Notes: a model not told the origin generated them from the letters alone. A stretch of DNA of 64,000 nucleotides from Tatumella ptyseos ATCC 33301 (GCF_000735525.1 NZ_JMPR01000018.1:109857-173856), one strand, 5' to 3'; positions 18,023 to 27,766 are shown, counted from the stretch's first letter. A program made the numbers and translations.

Positions 18023-19276
18023 ATGAGATATGGTTCAGCAGCGATAGCTAAAATGTCTTTAGGCGCTTTCCTGTTACTTTTATTAACAGCGGTCTCTTTT
18101 TTTACTGAGGATAAATTAAGCAGGTATTCTTTCTATTTTTGTGGCTATGCTTCCATTTTGGGTTTTATCTTATTGACTGTCGGTCAGGGAGTGAAAAAAA
18201 GTCTTCATAAACTTTCTTTTCCTTTTCTGATTATGGGGCTGTTATTTCTTCTCTGGTCATTATGGTGCACCTTTTCCGGTGAAGGCAAATATTTGCTTTA
18301 TACCTCTGCGAAAAGAATGATTATCGCGTTTTTTATTATAAACTTTATCTTAGCGACCTTCAAAAATTCATTTATATCAAAAGATAAACTGAAAAGTTAT
18401 GCCTTAGCCGTGCTATGGATAACCTTTATTGTCGCTTCACTTTCCGGTATTCACCAGGCGCTGAACTCAGGCGGCAGGATCCTGCTGGGATTTGATCGGC
18501 CTACGATGAGTGCCTATGCCTATTCCTTTGTTTCTCTGACATTAATGATGGCTCTGGCGTATGACAAGAACCGGCTGAGAAAGAATATTACTTTTTTCTG
18601 TATGATTGCTGTCTCTACCTACGTCATTTTCCATACACAGACTCGTGCGGCGATGGGGATCCATACTTTTCTGATCGTGGTGATCACTTTTTATCTGTTC
18701 CCGGTGAAGAAAGAACCTCTGTCCTGTCTCGTCGCGCTACTCCTTCTGGCCTTCTCTGTATTTTCTAACCACCATATTATCGATCATCGTACCGACCAGG
18801 CCCTTAGTGATGTTCAGTCCTATAGAAATGATAATGACCGTACATCACTCGGTGCCCGGTTCAGCATGTGGAAGGTCGGGCTAATCTCATTTGAGCATCA
18901 CCCGTTGGGTGAAACGCTTCATCAAAGAAATGATTTTATACGCGGCTACCTCCGGACGTCCGGAGAGGAAAATTCTGATGTGAACAGGTATCTGGATGTT
19001 CATCTGCATAACGAAGTGATTCAGTACCTTTCAGTATTCGGAATTTTCGGCTTGATTGTCCTGTTATATTTTTACTACTCTTTTATCCCGGGGTTAAGAA
19101 AAGAGTACGGTGTATTGAATTGTATTTCTGTCCCTATGGTCGCTACGATTTTTTACGGGATAACGGATGTTCTTTTTATTTCAGACGGCATGATATTGAT
19201 TTCTTCGGTGACGATAACACTGAGTGCAATCATTATGTCAGACAAAGAAGTGCATCAGATGAGGGGGAGATCATGA
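18023..19276 (+). CDS. O-antigen ligase/polymerase-like membrane protein (Wzy_C domain)
   Basis: A 417-residue polytopic membrane protein with about ten or more hydrophobic segments. The large periplasmic loop (about 265-335) lies between HTQTRAAMGIH, containing the key arginine of WaaL-type proteins, and HLHNEVIQYLSVFGIFG, containing the conserved histidine. This is the organisation of O-antigen ligases, which move polymer from undecaprenyl diphosphate to lipid A-core, and of related polymerases. It overlaps the next glycosyltransferase by 4 bp (ATGA). No waa cluster is adjacent, so the acceptor (LPS or another glycan) is uncertain. Confidence 0.8.
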   Translation: MRYGSAAIAKMSLGAFLLLLLTAVSFFTEDKLSRYSFYFCGYASILGFILLTVGQGVKKSLHKLSFPFLIMGLLFLLWSLWCTFSGEGKYLLYTSAKRMIIAFFIINFILATFKNSFISKDKLKSYALAVLWITFIVASLSGIHQALNSGGRILLGFDRPTMSAYAYSFVSLTLMMALAYDKNRLRKNITFFCMIAVSTYVIFHTQTRAAMGIHTFLIVVITFYLFPVKKEPLSCLVALLLLAFSVFSNHHIIDHRTDQALSDVQSYRNDNDRTSLGARFSMWKVGLISFEHHPLGETLHQRNDFIRGYLRTSGEENSDVNRYLDVHLHNEVIQYLSVFGIFGLIVLLYFYYSFIPGLRKEYGVLNCISVPMVATIFYGITDVLFISDGMILISSVTITLSAIIMSDKEVHQMRGRS

Positions 19277-20190
19277 ACCCTGTATTAAGTATTGTTGTTA
19301 CTGCGCACAATGCAGAAAGAACGTTAGGACGCACTCTGGACAGTATTCTTAATGCCATCTCGCAGGGAGAAGATGCCTGTGAAATTGTGATTGTTAATGA
19401 TGCCTCTGAAGATGGTACATCCCGTATTGTTAGTGAGTTTGCGGCTCAAAATTTTTTATTCACCCGATACTATAATGTGAGTTTCAGAAATATCGGTTTA
19501 GTCAGGAATTTTGCAGTTCAGCATTGTCTTGGGGACTATATTACCATGGTTGACTCGGATGATATCGTCTCCGGGCAGGCATTTTTCAACGCGCTGACTC
19601 TTTTAAAAAAAGAAGCGCCGGATGTTTTTCTGACCCGTCTGATTAAAGTCAATGAAGAGGATATGCCTTCCTCTGAGACTGTTATTTTTGAGCCGAAAAA
19701 GATCAGCCGGGAGAAACTGATCAGGAAATATCTGGCCCACAAAGAAGTCCAGTCCCACTTTATCGGTCAGTTTATCCGTCGGGAGTTGCTTTCAGGGATT
19801 TGTTTCCCTGATTTTACCTGTTATGAGGACTCATTTACCTTTCCGCAAGTTCTGGCGAATGCAGAAAAAATTCTGTATTCCCGGGTGGGTTTTTATCAGT
19901 ACCTGAAGAATAATAACAGTCTGTCTAATTCCATAGATGCTGAAAAGCTGGGTTGCCTGATTGAAGCGACACAAAAAGTCGATACGTTGTTCTATAATGC
20001 CTATAAAAACCTGGTGATATGTCGATGGATAGACATCCTTGTTAAATACGGTGACCGGATAAAGGACACTGAGACCATGATACTGCTCAGAAAACGTGTT
20101 GCGCGGGTGAGCTATTTTTCATTTATTACTGACCCCGGGATCAGGGTTAGCTATAAACGGAAATTACTGACACTTGCCAGGGCCAGATAG
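19273..20190 (+). CDS. family 2 glycosyltransferase
   Basis: A 305-residue GT-A fold enzyme. The N-terminus LSIVVTAHNAERTLGRTLDSIL is the classical GT2 start, VIVNDASEDGT binds the nucleotide sugar, and MVDSDD is the DxD metal motif. A conserved-looking CYEDSFTFP acts as the later acidic motif. ATG 19273 follows GGGGGAGATC and overlaps the upstream ligase-like gene by 4 bp, showing translational coupling. It probably adds a sugar to LPS core or a surface polysaccharide. The donor is unknown. Confidence 0.88.
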   Translation: MNPVLSIVVTAHNAERTLGRTLDSILNAISQGEDACEIVIVNDASEDGTSRIVSEFAAQNFLFTRYYNVSFRNIGLVRNFAVQHCLGDYITMVDSDDIVSGQAFFNALTLLKKEAPDVFLTRLIKVNEEDMPSSETVIFEPKKISREKLIRKYLAHKEVQSHFIGQFIRRELLSGICFPDFTCYEDSFTFPQVLANAEKILYSRVGFYQYLKNNNSLSNSIDAEKLGCLIEATQKVDTLFYNAYKNLVICRWIDILVKYGDRIKDTETMILLRKRVARVSYFSFITDPGIRVSYKRKLLTLARAR

Positions 20191-20604
20191 TGACGAATCA
20201 GTCATGGAAATTATTCTCAGCGGGCTCCACTGTATGTAACGGGCCGCGGACAGAATGCTATTGCTGCCGGGTCGGCAGATAATGATCCAGGCGTGACAGG
20301 ATATCTTAGGGGACATCCGCATCAGTGATAAAGTGATCCTGCTACGTTCGGACAAAAGGATGGCGGCATAGGCACGGAGGTCGGTGTACAAAAAATCGTT
20401 GTTTTCTGGCTGTCGCACCAGAAGAGTATTATTCCCCCTTACTTTATCAGTGGAATGCTATTCGTTCCATGATGATTTTTCAGGGAGAAAATAAGTAATT
20501 ATGATGTAAAGTCAGAGGCCAGTGTTAAGTATGGCTTTCAATTCTTCCTATGGTTATTTTTTTAAATTTCCTTTTTGTTGTTCTCCATAGGAATATCCTG
20601 ACCT
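20191..20604. other. gene-poor spacer with possible decayed coding remnant
   Basis: About 410 bases between GT2 (plus) and GT25 (minus) genes, which are convergent. On the minus strand, two frames together give peptide that looks like real coding sequence (DFLYTDLRAYAAILLSERS, then in another frame HFITDADVP and DILSRLDHYLP), broken by stops and a frameshift. It may be a relic of a regulator gene. No intact gene seen. Confidence 0.35.
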
Positions 20605-21306
20605 TTAATGATAATGGTCTTTCTTTTTTATTTTTCTTAATGTTATTGACCTGCTTTTTTCGAATCCCTTTCTTTTTTCAATTTGTTCCTGATCATACCA
20701 TATTGTAGAGTTTTCGCTGAGCGTTGATTGTAATCCGACCGGGGGGACGATAGCTTTAAGAGAAACGATAGAATATTCTCTGATGAAAGTCCACCTGTCA
20801 GCTTCAAGCCAGACAGGAGTAAGGAAATCCAGTAATTTAATCGCGGCCTTTTTATTTAACAAATAGCAATGTGTCAGAGCGGCTTCAGCAACATCGACCA
20901 GATGATAATCCTCATTGATTTTTTTTATTGGTTTTGTGAAGTATTTATTCACTTCACTGAGAAGGATTACCTCCTCCGATTTATTTTCAATGTTGTTATA
21001 CCACTCTACAATCTTTACAAGATCGACTTTCAGCAATGCATCATCTTCTAATATCAGTGCTTTTTCTATATTTTCATTAGCCATTTTTTTGTAAATTTTT
21101 AGATGGCTTAATGAACATCCGATTTCCGAAGGTGTGAGTCCGGCAACATAAGATGGATGAGTGATTTTTTCTAATTCATTATGACTTAAAGTGCGTCCAT
21201 CCACAGCAGGTATAATTTCTGCCTCTATATTCAGGTCCTTACATTGTTGCAAAATACTTAAACGTCTTTCGCTATCTTTCTCTAAGTTAATAATAAAAAC
21301 GCGCAT
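20605..21306 (-). CDS. family 25 glycosyltransferase (LPS-type)
   Basis: A 233-residue GT25 enzyme like LpsA/Lic2/LgtB of lipooligosaccharide biosynthesis. The N-terminus MRVFIINLEKDSERR, the GLTPSEIGCSLSHLKIYKKM block and the ALILEDDAL motif, with catalytic acidic residues, are diagnostic. The ATG at 21306 has no obvious ribosome site. Codons are markedly AT-rich and the protein lysine/asparagine-rich compared with neighbours, a sign of horizontal acquisition. It is convergent with the GT2 gene and probably modifies LPS outer core with galactose or a similar hexose; that sugar is a guess. Confidence 0.87.
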   Translation of the reverse strand: MRVFIINLEKDSERRLSILQQCKDLNIEAEIIPAVDGRTLSHNELEKITHPSYVAGLTPSEIGCSLSHLKIYKKMANENIEKALILEDDALLKVDLVKIVEWYNNIENKSEEVILLSEVNKYFTKPIKKINEDYHLVDVAEAALTHCYLLNKKAAIKLLDFLTPVWLEADRWTFIREYSIVSLKAIVPPVGLQSTLSENSTIWYDQEQIEKRKGFEKSRSITLRKIKKKDHYH

Positions 21307-22159
21307 TTTTTGTAATTTTATAGTAAAGGTATCGTTAACTTATGATACGGAATATTCCTAATAATACAAAATTAATTAATGTATTTTCTTGTTTATTAAA
21401 TAACCAAAATAAAATAAGTAATTGATTTTGTTTTATTTTTATTTTTGCATTATGAAATGCCAGTGCTTGATACGGAGGGTTAAATTCTCCATTTAATGTT
21501 GCTCTATAACGTTATAAGTTAAAATTTTTTATGCATTTTGATGGCCAGGGGGTGACTTGTAGCCCTGAACAGATCTTCGTGTTGAATCGCTTCCGGTTTA
21601 ACGTCAGGTATAGCTGTAGGTGCTTTTGAAAGGAGGGAACACTGTATTTTTTTATCCGACCCGGGCTTATCATCAATGATTACCGCTCCGGGTGTCGTTC
21701 TGACGGATAGTCAGTGAACAAAACCGTGATTGCCCTGAATAAGCAGAAAACCCTGGGCGGCAATATTGGTTCGGATAACGACGTTGTTCTGAAGGATTGG
21801 CCGCAGAACATCATTCATTATGAGGTAAGGCAGCCATAAGAGGTCATCAAGCCCCACAGATGTACCGTTGAAATGAAAGGGTACGCAGTGACGATGAGTC
21901 ACGTTCGCTTATGTCTCGCCATTTCACAGAATAATCACACCTGTTTGTGGGGGGATTACCGGGAGATATTAAATTCAATGAGAAAAGTACGGGTGAAGGA
22001 GGGAGCCCGGCAATGTAACCCCGGTCTGTCATCACCGGGTCCGTGAAGTGTCACCGGCAGCAGAGCCATCAGTGCGTTTGTCGGACAGAATGAACCGACG
22101 CATACTGGAGCGTCAGGCCTGTCCCTCTGATGGATTGCAGAAACAGCAGAAATGAAAAA
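21307..22159. other. gene-free island edge next to tRNA-Phe
   Basis: About 850 bases. The first ~230 bases are extremely AT-rich and contain the upstream region of the GT25 gene. A 41-codon plus-strand frame at 21714-21839 has a GTG start and reads like protein (ending PQNIIHYEVRQP) but resembles nothing known. No integrase or attachment repeat was found. Confidence 0.4.
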
Positions 22160-22179
22160 GCCCCGCATTTCTGCGAGGC
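22155..22179 (-). terminator. terminator of tRNA-Phe
   Basis: On the minus strand the stem GCCTCGCA / TGCGGGGC (one T-G wobble) with a GAAA loop is followed by TTTTT, 12 bases beyond the tRNA CCA end. A standard intrinsic terminator. Confidence 0.88.
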
Positions 22180-22190
22180 CTTAGAAAGAG

Positions 22191-22266
22191 TGGTGCCCGA
22201 ACTCGGAATCGAACCAAGGACACGGGGATTTTCAATCCCCTGCTCTACCGACTGAGCTATTCGGGC
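22191..22266 (-). tRNA. tRNA-Phe (anticodon GAA), CCA encoded
   Basis: The minus strand reads a complete 76-base cloverleaf beginning GCCCGAATAGCTCAG and ending TTCGGGCACCA. It differs from E. coli tRNA-Phe only by a compensated acceptor-stem pair. Anticodon GAA lies in GGGGATTGAAAATCCCC. At this position (upstream of yjdC-dsbD) E. coli has pheU, a common integration site for genomic islands. Confidence 0.97.
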
Positions 22267-22276
22267 AACGGGGCGC

Positions 22277-22305
22277 ATTAAACCGTAATGGCCCTGAGAC
22301 GTCAA
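22277..22305 (-). promoter_or_regulatory. sigma-70 promoter of tRNA-Phe
   Basis: TTGACG (22300-22305), a 17-bp spacer and TTTAAT (22277-22282) on the minus strand are followed by the GC-rich discriminator GCGCCCCG. Such discriminators give stringent control of stable RNA genes. The tRNA starts 11 bases downstream of the -10. Confidence 0.8.
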
Positions 22306-22577
22306 CTCTTTTTACCAGACAAAAGCAGAAAAAGGCACTGACTGTCTGCTTAATAGACAAAACTCACTGATTTGCTGTTTTTTCGTCAGGCTGTCTGTCC
22401 GGCCAAGGGGGACTCAGGCACCATTCTGTTTCCTGGTCGAGCCCCCGCAGAGCAGACCGCCGGTAGCATCATGCGGTGAGGCTGCGTAATACCGTCTTCA
22501 CCGGTGAACGGTTGAAAACGCTACGGCTGGCAGTGAATGTCCTGGCACTGACTGACCTCTGGACGCCAGACCCGCTG
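22306..22577. other. spacer between tRNA-Phe promoter and yjdC
   Basis: About 270 bases with no gene seen. It is the 3' side of yjdC on the minus strand. Confidence 0.4.
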
Positions 22578-23144
22578 TTAGCCCAGAGCACCATTTTTAC
22601 GGCACAGTGCGACCTGCAAAATATCCTCAGCCAGACGACGGGCGATAGCGATATCCTGCAGGTTGCGTTTGACCAGTAACTTACTCAGGCACCCTTCCAG
22701 TATCAGTTCCAACTGGTCGGTAACCATGGTCGGGTTATCGGTTTCCAGAGATAAAAGGTACTGATGGGTATACTGCCATGATGCCTGTTTTTGTTTTTCA
22801 GCTTCCTGATGGATGGGGTGATGTGGGGCAGGGAAAGCACTGCAGGCCGCGATAAACAGACATCCCGGAAAGCGACCGCGTTGAACGTGCTCTGATAACA
22901 GCTCATAGCGTTTCAGAATTTTTTGCTCAGTGGTCAGTGAACTGTCCTGGCGGATATCCTGACGCCACCCGGCAATCTGTTGCCCGTGGAACGCGAGAGC
23001 ATTACGCATTAGCTGCTCTTCATGGGTATCCTCACCGACCAGTATCCCCAGTTCACCCAATTGTTGCTTCAGCGTACCTGCGGCAGCGAATCCCTGCTGC
23101 TCAAGCAAATGTAATACCTGTTCTGATATTTTTTCCGGTGACAC
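22578..23144 (-). CDS. yjdC: TetR-family regulator YjdC
   Basis: A 188-residue TetR-like regulator. The C-terminal two thirds match E. coli YjdC strongly (RFPGCLFIAACSAFP, HPIHQEAEKQK, LELILEGCLSKLLVKR, ARRLAEDILQ). The N-terminal DNA-binding region is more divergent than expected. The start is GTG 23144 with GGAGG five bases before; this makes the N-terminus align with E. coli YjdC, whereas TTG 23156 does not. It lies just behind the dsbD terminator, in the same order as E. coli (cutA-dsbD-yjdC). Its targets are unknown to me. Confidence 0.88.
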   Translation of the reverse strand: MSPEKISEQVLHLLEQQGFAAAGTLKQQLGELGILVGEDTHEEQLMRNALAFHGQQIAGWRQDIRQDSSLTTEQKILKRYELLSEHVQRGRFPGCLFIAACSAFPAPHHPIHQEAEKQKQASWQYTHQYLLSLETDNPTMVTDQLELILEGCLSKLLVKRNLQDIAIARRLAEDILQVALCRKNGALG

Positions 23145-23154
23145 ACGAACCTCC

Positions 23155-23185
23155 AAAAAAGCGATACCGGCCTATGCCGGTATCG
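23155..23185 (-). terminator. dsbD terminator abutting the yjdC ribosome site
   Basis: On the minus strand the 10-bp stem CGATACCGGC / GCCGGTATCG is followed by TTTTTT (23160-23155) and then immediately GGAGG (23154-23150), the yjdC Shine-Dalgarno. Termination and yjdC translation signals are fused. Confidence 0.85.
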
Positions 23186-23194
23186 TCAGAGTAA

Positions 23195-24937
23195 TCAGGG
23201 TTGAAGTTTTTGTAAATGTGCCGCGAATTCACGACCATTCATATATCCGGTGACGCGTGAGCCCGGGATTTCATGGCCTTCGGCATCGAAAAAGAGCAAG
23301 GTGGGCAGCCCCAGCACCTTCAGATGGCTGAGCAGGGCATTATCCTGTGCGCTGTTAGCGGTCACATTGGCCCGCAGCAACTGATACTGTTTCAGGCGCT
23401 GCGCTACCTCCGGGGCCGTAAAGGTATATTTTGCAAACTCTTTACAGGCCACACACCAGTCAGCGTAGAGATCCACCAGGGTGATTTTCCCCTGAGAGTG
23501 TGCCAGGCGCTGATCAAGCAGGGCAATCGTGCTGACATCCTCGAAAGGCAGGCCGTGGGTTTCTGCGCTCAGAGTCGCCGGCGATGCAGACGGGAATGCC
23601 CAGTCCTGAAGCGGACGTGCAGCGATAATGGCCAGCAGTAACCAGACTATCTGCAGAATACGCATACCACCTTTGTGGCTCTTCAGGCTCAGGCTGAAGG
23701 CCCAGCCGCAGAATGCCACGCTTAACAGACTCCAGAGGCGCAGCCCCCATAAATCGCCTGCCACACGTTCTATCAGAAAGACCGGCAGCGCCAGGATGAC
23801 AAAACCGAACCCTTCTTTTACGGCTTGCATCCAGGGGCCACTTTTCGGCAGTAGCCGGTTGCCGAACAGTGTGACCAGAATAAGCGGCAGTCCCATTCCC
23901 AGGGCATACAGATAGAGCGTTCCGCCGCCGGCCAGCAGATTACCGCTTTGTGCAATATAGAGCAGGATGGCACTTAACGGGGCTGTGGTGCAGGGAGAGC
24001 AAATTAATCCTGCCACCGCCCCCATCAGCAAGACCCCGGCCAGCGAACCGCTTTTTTGCCGGTTGCTCCACAGAGTGAGTTGGGTTTGTAACGCGGAAGG
24101 TAATTGCAGTGTAAAAGCACCAAACATTGAGAGCGCCAGCAGAATAAAGACCCCGGCCAGCGTCAGCAGTACGGCAGGGCTTTGCAGGGCTGCCTGAAAA
24201 CGTAAACCGGCGGCCGCCACGACCATTCCCATTAGCGTATAGGTGAGAGCCATCCCCTGGACATAAACAAAGGCCAGCAGGAAGATACGTGAGGTGCGGA
24301 TAGTGCGTCTGTCACCGAGAATAATCGCCGAAATCAGCGGATACATAGGGAGGACACAGGGAGTAAATGCCACACCGATCCCAATCAGCAGCGCCCAAAG
24401 TGGGGAAAACGGTAAATGCGTTGCCGGCAGGGCAGGTTCGCTCCGGGCGCCGGCAGACGTGGCTTCCGCCGCCGCAGGGGAGACCGCAGTATCGGAAGGG
24501 CTGGCCTGAGAGAGCGGGACAACCCGGGTCTCCGGAGGATAACAGAATCCTGCGGCCGCACATCCCTGGTAACTGACGGTCAGGCTGGCTGAAGGCCTGA
24601 TATCGTGCAGTGAAACCGGCACCCGGAGATCGCTGGTAAATATCTGACTTTTCCCGAAAAATTCATCTTCGTGGGGCTGGCCGGCGGGCATTGCGATCTG
24701 CGCGATCTGCGCCTGGCTGGCGGTCAGGGTGATTTTTTGCTGATAAAGGTAGTAGCCTGGCCTGATATTCCACTTCAGCACTAACTGATTGCCGTTCTGA
24801 CTGAAATCGAACCCGAAGGCTTGATCTACCGTCACAAAATGTGGCGATGAGGCGGGCCCACTGAATAATGAGGCCTGTGTCTGCAGGCTGAATAATGTAA
24901 GTGCCAGGATAATCAGGCGAGCGATGCGTGCAACCAT
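23195..24937 (-). CDS. dsbD: thiol:disulfide interchange protein DsbD
   Basis: A 580-residue inner-membrane protein that carries electrons from cytosolic thioredoxin to periplasmic DsbC, DsbG and cytochrome maturation proteins. The signal peptide (1-22) is followed by the alpha domain with C126 and C132 (GCAAAGFC). An eight-helix core has the paired membrane cysteines ([10 protein letters not shown] and [11 protein letters not shown]). A C-terminal thioredoxin-like gamma domain carries WCVACKEF. All redox cysteines are kept. The gene overlaps the 3' end of cutA by 25 bp, as in E. coli. Confidence 0.97.
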   Translation of the reverse strand: MVARIARLIILALTLFSLQTQASLFSGPASSPHFVTVDQAFGFDFSQNGNQLVLKWNIRPGYYLYQQKITLTASQAQIAQIAMPAGQPHEDEFFGKSQIFTSDLRVPVSLHDIRPSASLTVSYQGCAAAGFCYPPETRVVPLSQASPSDTAVSPAAAEATSAGARSEPALPATHLPFSPLWALLIGIGVAFTPCVLPMYPLISAIILGDRRTIRTSRIFLLAFVYVQGMALTYTLMGMVVAAAGLRFQAALQSPAVLLTLAGVFILLALSMFGAFTLQLPSALQTQLTLWSNRQKSGSLAGVLLMGAVAGLICSPCTTAPLSAILLYIAQSGNLLAGGGTLYLYALGMGLPLILVTLFGNRLLPKSGPWMQAVKEGFGFVILALPVFLIERVAGDLWGLRLWSLLSVAFCGWAFSLSLKSHKGGMRILQIVWLLLAIIAARPLQDWAFPSASPATLSAETHGLPFEDVSTIALLDQRLAHSQGKITLVDLYADWCVACKEFAKYTFTAPEVAQRLKQYQLLRANVTANSAQDNALLSHLKVLGLPTLLFFDAEGHEIPGSRVTGYMNGREFAAHLQKLQP

Positions 24938-25236
24938 GACAGGTATTCATTCTCTCCGTGTTGGACAGGGATCACCAGTAACTCAGGGACATCATAAGGA
25001 TGTGCCTGCTTGAGCAGTGACAGTAAGGCGTGTTGATGTTCAGTATTACTTTTCAGGATAAGCTGGCACTCTTCGGCACATTCGAGCTTATCCTGCCAGA
25101 GATAATAAGACGTCATTCCGGGAAGAATGTTCACGCAGGCCGCCAATTGGCTTCGGATAGCGCATTCAGCCAAAGCCGTTGCGGAAGCCTTATCGGGGGT
25201 AGTGCATAACACAATGACGGCGTCTGATGTTTTCAT
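24913..25236 (-). CDS. cutA: divalent cation tolerance protein CutA
   Basis: A 107-residue CutA1-family protein, a trimeric PII-like fold. The family patterns [35 protein letters not shown] and [16 protein letters not shown] are all present. Historically linked to copper tolerance, although that phenotype may reflect the downstream dsbD (known literature, not visible here). It is the first gene of the cutA-dsbD unit and overlaps dsbD by 25 bp. Confidence 0.95.
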   Translation of the reverse strand: MKTSDAVIVLCTTPDKASATALAECAIRSQLAACVNILPGMTSYYLWQDKLECAEECQLILKSNTEHQHALLSLLKQAHPYDVPELLVIPVQHGENEYLSWLHASLA

Positions 25237-25353
25237 GACTCACTCCTGAAACGGTCAGGCATGATAGCACTATTTTTCATCAGTACAGAATAACGCAGGC
25301 ACAGAATGGTTCAGGGCAGGGAGAGTACAGGGCCTGGTCAGGCCCTGATAAGG

Positions 25354-26787
25354 TTACTGGCTATCTTCGGTATAGCGTTTTGCTTTGTAAACCGGGTGCA
25401 TCAGGTTTTCAACCGAGAAAATATCATCCAACTGGGCTTCGCTGAGCAGTCCCCGTTCCAGGACCACTTCTCTGACACTTTTGCCGGTTTCGGCACAGAT
25501 TTTACCGACGATATCGCCATTATGGTGGCCGATATACGGATTCAGGTAGGTGACTATCCCGATAGAATTAAAGACATAGGACTCACAAATTTGCTGGTTC
25601 GCAGTGATCCCGCTGACACATTTTTCCAGCAGATTAAAGCAGGCATTACTGAGAATAGAGACCGATTCAAACAGTGCCTGTCCAATCACCGGCTCCATCA
25701 CGTTGAGCTGTAATTGTCCGGCTTCTGCCGCCATGGTGACGGTAATATCATTACCAATCACTTTAAAGCAGACCTGGTTGACCACTTCCGGGACGACCGG
25801 GTTCACCTTCGCCGGCATAATGGAAGAACCCGCCTGCAGCTGTGGCAGATTAATCTCGTTTAAACCCGCCCGGGGACCGGAAGACAGCAGGCGCAGATCA
25901 TTACAGATCTTCGACAGTTTCACCGCCAGCCGTTTAAGAGATGAATGTACCATCACGTAAGCGCCGCAGTCCGAGGTGGCTTCAATTAAATCTTCGGCGG
26001 CAACGACCGGCAGACGGCTGACCTCAGCCAGATATTTTACGGCCAGTGGCTGATAGCCGTCCGGCGTATTCAGCCGGGTTCCGATAGCGGTTGCTCCAAG
26101 GTTAACCTCAAGCAGCAGCTCAGCCGTACGCAAAATGCTGCGGGTTTCTTCTTTCAGCAGAATACTGAAGGCATTAAATTCCTGACCCAGAGTCATCGGA
26201 ACGGCATCCTGAAGCTGTGTGCGCCCCATTTTCAGGATGTTTTTAAATTCAATGGCTTTGCGTTGAAAACCTTCGGCCAGTGCGTTAATCGCATCGACCA
26301 GTTTCAGCAAAGAGTTGTAGACGGCAATACGAAATCCGGTCGGATAGGCATCGTTGGTTGACTGACACATATTCACATGGTCATTAGGGTTAAGGTACTG
26401 ATATTCCCCTTTATTATGACCCATCAGCTCAAGGCCGATATTCGCCAGCACCTCATTCGTATTCATATTTACCGAGGTTCCGGCCCCTCCCTGATAGACA
26501 TCAACAGGGAACTGATCCATGCAGGTTCCGTTATTCAGGACTTCATCACAGGCCTGGATAATGTGGTCTGCAATATGCCGTGGAATAGTCTGCAGCTCTT
26601 TGTTGGCCAGGGCTGCGGCTTTCTTCACCATCACCATTCCGCGAACAAACTCAGGAATATCACTGATTTTACTGCTGCTGATATAAAAATTTTCTATCGC
26701 CCGTAGCGTATGAATACCGTAATAAGCATCCGCAGGAACTTCACGCATGCCGAGCAGGTCTTCTTCGATACGAATGTTGTTAACCAT
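25354..26787 (-). CDS. aspA: aspartate ammonia-lyase (aspartase)
   Basis: A 477-residue fumarase/aspartase superfamily enzyme that converts L-aspartate to fumarate and ammonia. The signature [11 protein letters not shown] loop with the catalytic serine and the N-terminus [23 protein letters not shown] match E. coli AspA. The start is ATG 26787 with AGAAGG upstream; an open frame continues to 26895 but has no homology there. In E. coli the dicarboxylate antiporter gene dcuA lies directly downstream. Here cutA follows with no dcuA. Confidence 0.97.
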   Translation of the reverse strand: MVNNIRIEEDLLGMREVPADAYYGIHTLRAIENFYISSSKISDIPEFVRGMVMVKKAAALANKELQTIPRHIADHIIQACDEVLNNGTCMDQFPVDVYQGGAGTSVNMNTNEVLANIGLELMGHNKGEYQYLNPNDHVNMCQSTNDAYPTGFRIAVYNSLLKLVDAINALAEGFQRKAIEFKNILKMGRTQLQDAVPMTLGQEFNAFSILLKEETRSILRTAELLLEVNLGATAIGTRLNTPDGYQPLAVKYLAEVSRLPVVAAEDLIEATSDCGAYVMVHSSLKRLAVKLSKICNDLRLLSSGPRAGLNEINLPQLQAGSSIMPAKVNPVVPEVVNQVCFKVIGNDITVTMAAEAGQLQLNVMEPVIGQALFESVSILSNACFNLLEKCVSGITANQQICESYVFNSIGIVTYLNPYIGHHNGDIVGKICAETGKSVREVVLERGLLSEAQLDDIFSVENLMHPVYKAKRYTEDSQ

Positions 26788-27151
26788 GGTAACCTTCTTA
26801 GAGTGACTGTCTTGCCGGAGGCCATGAACACAAGTTACGTGTTTGTTGTGCGTGCCTGGTTCCGGAATTTTATCCGGATATGCTCCGTGCTGCACGATGA
26901 TATCCGGTTTATGTTATAAATAAGCAACACAGGTCACTTATTTTTTACAGCGTGGTAAAAAAATGTGCTGCCTTAGACGGAAATCTTAACGTTAATGACG
27001 TTCCGTCAGGATCACGGGATAGTTATAACGAATTTCTGCCTGATGGTTGAAATCACTTTTTATTATACCCATCTTCATTATTCCATCTTTATGATGTTAT
27101 CTATTTTCGTCGCCCTGCCTGAGCAGGGGGGCTAACTGACAGGAGACCGCC
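26788..27151. other. divergent promoter region aspA / fxsA
   Basis: About 360 bases, no gene. On the minus strand TTATAAC around 26920 could serve as aspA -10, with a weak CRP-like GTGAC sequence upstream; neither is strong. The rest is AT-rich. Confidence 0.4.
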
Positions 27152-27616
27152 GTGCGCTGGTTACCGTTTATTGCTTTTTTCTTACTTGCCTGGATTGAAA
27201 TTTCACTGTTTATTCAGGTCGCTCACGTGGTGGGTGTATTAATGACCATGGTGCTGGTGATCTTTACTTCCGCTATCGGTATTTCGCTGGTTAAACATCA
27301 GGGGATTAAAAACTTCAGATTATTACAGGAAAAAATGTTGCGGCAGGAAAATCCAGCGGCTGAGATGACGAAAAGTGTTTCGCTGTTGATTGCCGGTTTC
27401 CTGTTAGTCCTGCCTGGCTTTTTTACTGATTTCCTCGGCCTGCTGTTGTTATTGCCCCCGGTACAAAAGCATCTGACCCTGAAGCTGATGCCCTATCTGA
27501 AGGTCAGACGTGGCGGAAACGCTGAACCGGACGGCTTTACCGTGGAAGGGGAATTTGAGCGTAAAGAGTACGATGTTATCGAGCATAAAGACGACTCTTC
27601 ATCTCATCCGCGCTAA
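27152..27616 (+). CDS. fxsA: inner-membrane protein FxsA
   Basis: A 154-residue FxsA-family membrane protein with four hydrophobic segments in the first ~110 residues and a charged cytoplasmic tail. Conserved FxsA features are the N-terminus RWLPFIAFFLLAWIEISLFIQVA and LLLLPPVQKHL. In E. coli, excess FxsA relieves exclusion of phage T7 by the F plasmid. The start is GTG 27152 with AGGAG seven bases before. It lies upstream of groES; E. coli yjeH, normally between, is missing. Confidence 0.93.
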   Translation: MRWLPFIAFFLLAWIEISLFIQVAHVVGVLMTMVLVIFTSAIGISLVKHQGIKNFRLLQEKMLRQENPAAEMTKSVSLLIAGFLLVLPGFFTDFLGLLLLLPPVQKHLTLKLMPYLKVRRGGNAEPDGFTVEGEFERKEYDVIEHKDDSSSHPR

Positions 27617-27624
27617 GTCATGCC

Positions 27625-27658
27625 AATAAGGGCTATGTGTCTGCATAGCCCCCTTATG
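27625..27658. terminator. fxsA terminator
   Basis: An imperfect inverted repeat around GGGCTATG / CATAGCCC, extended by ATAA / TTAT with two bulged C residues, follows the fxsA stop. T-rich sequence begins a few bases later. Moderate evidence. Confidence 0.5.
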
Positions 27659-27766
27659 CCTTCTTTCGTTCCCTGACCTTTCTTTGGTGTTTTATTTCAC
27701 GTAACCGACTGAAAATCCGCATATCCTGCTACTGTAAACCTGAAGTACGGTGACGGCCGGAAAAAT

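Noticed and set aside
21714-21839. 41-codon plus-strand frame with GTG start near tRNA-Phe
   Set aside because: Protein-like composition but no homology recognised, weak ribosome site and no partner; not enough to call a gene.
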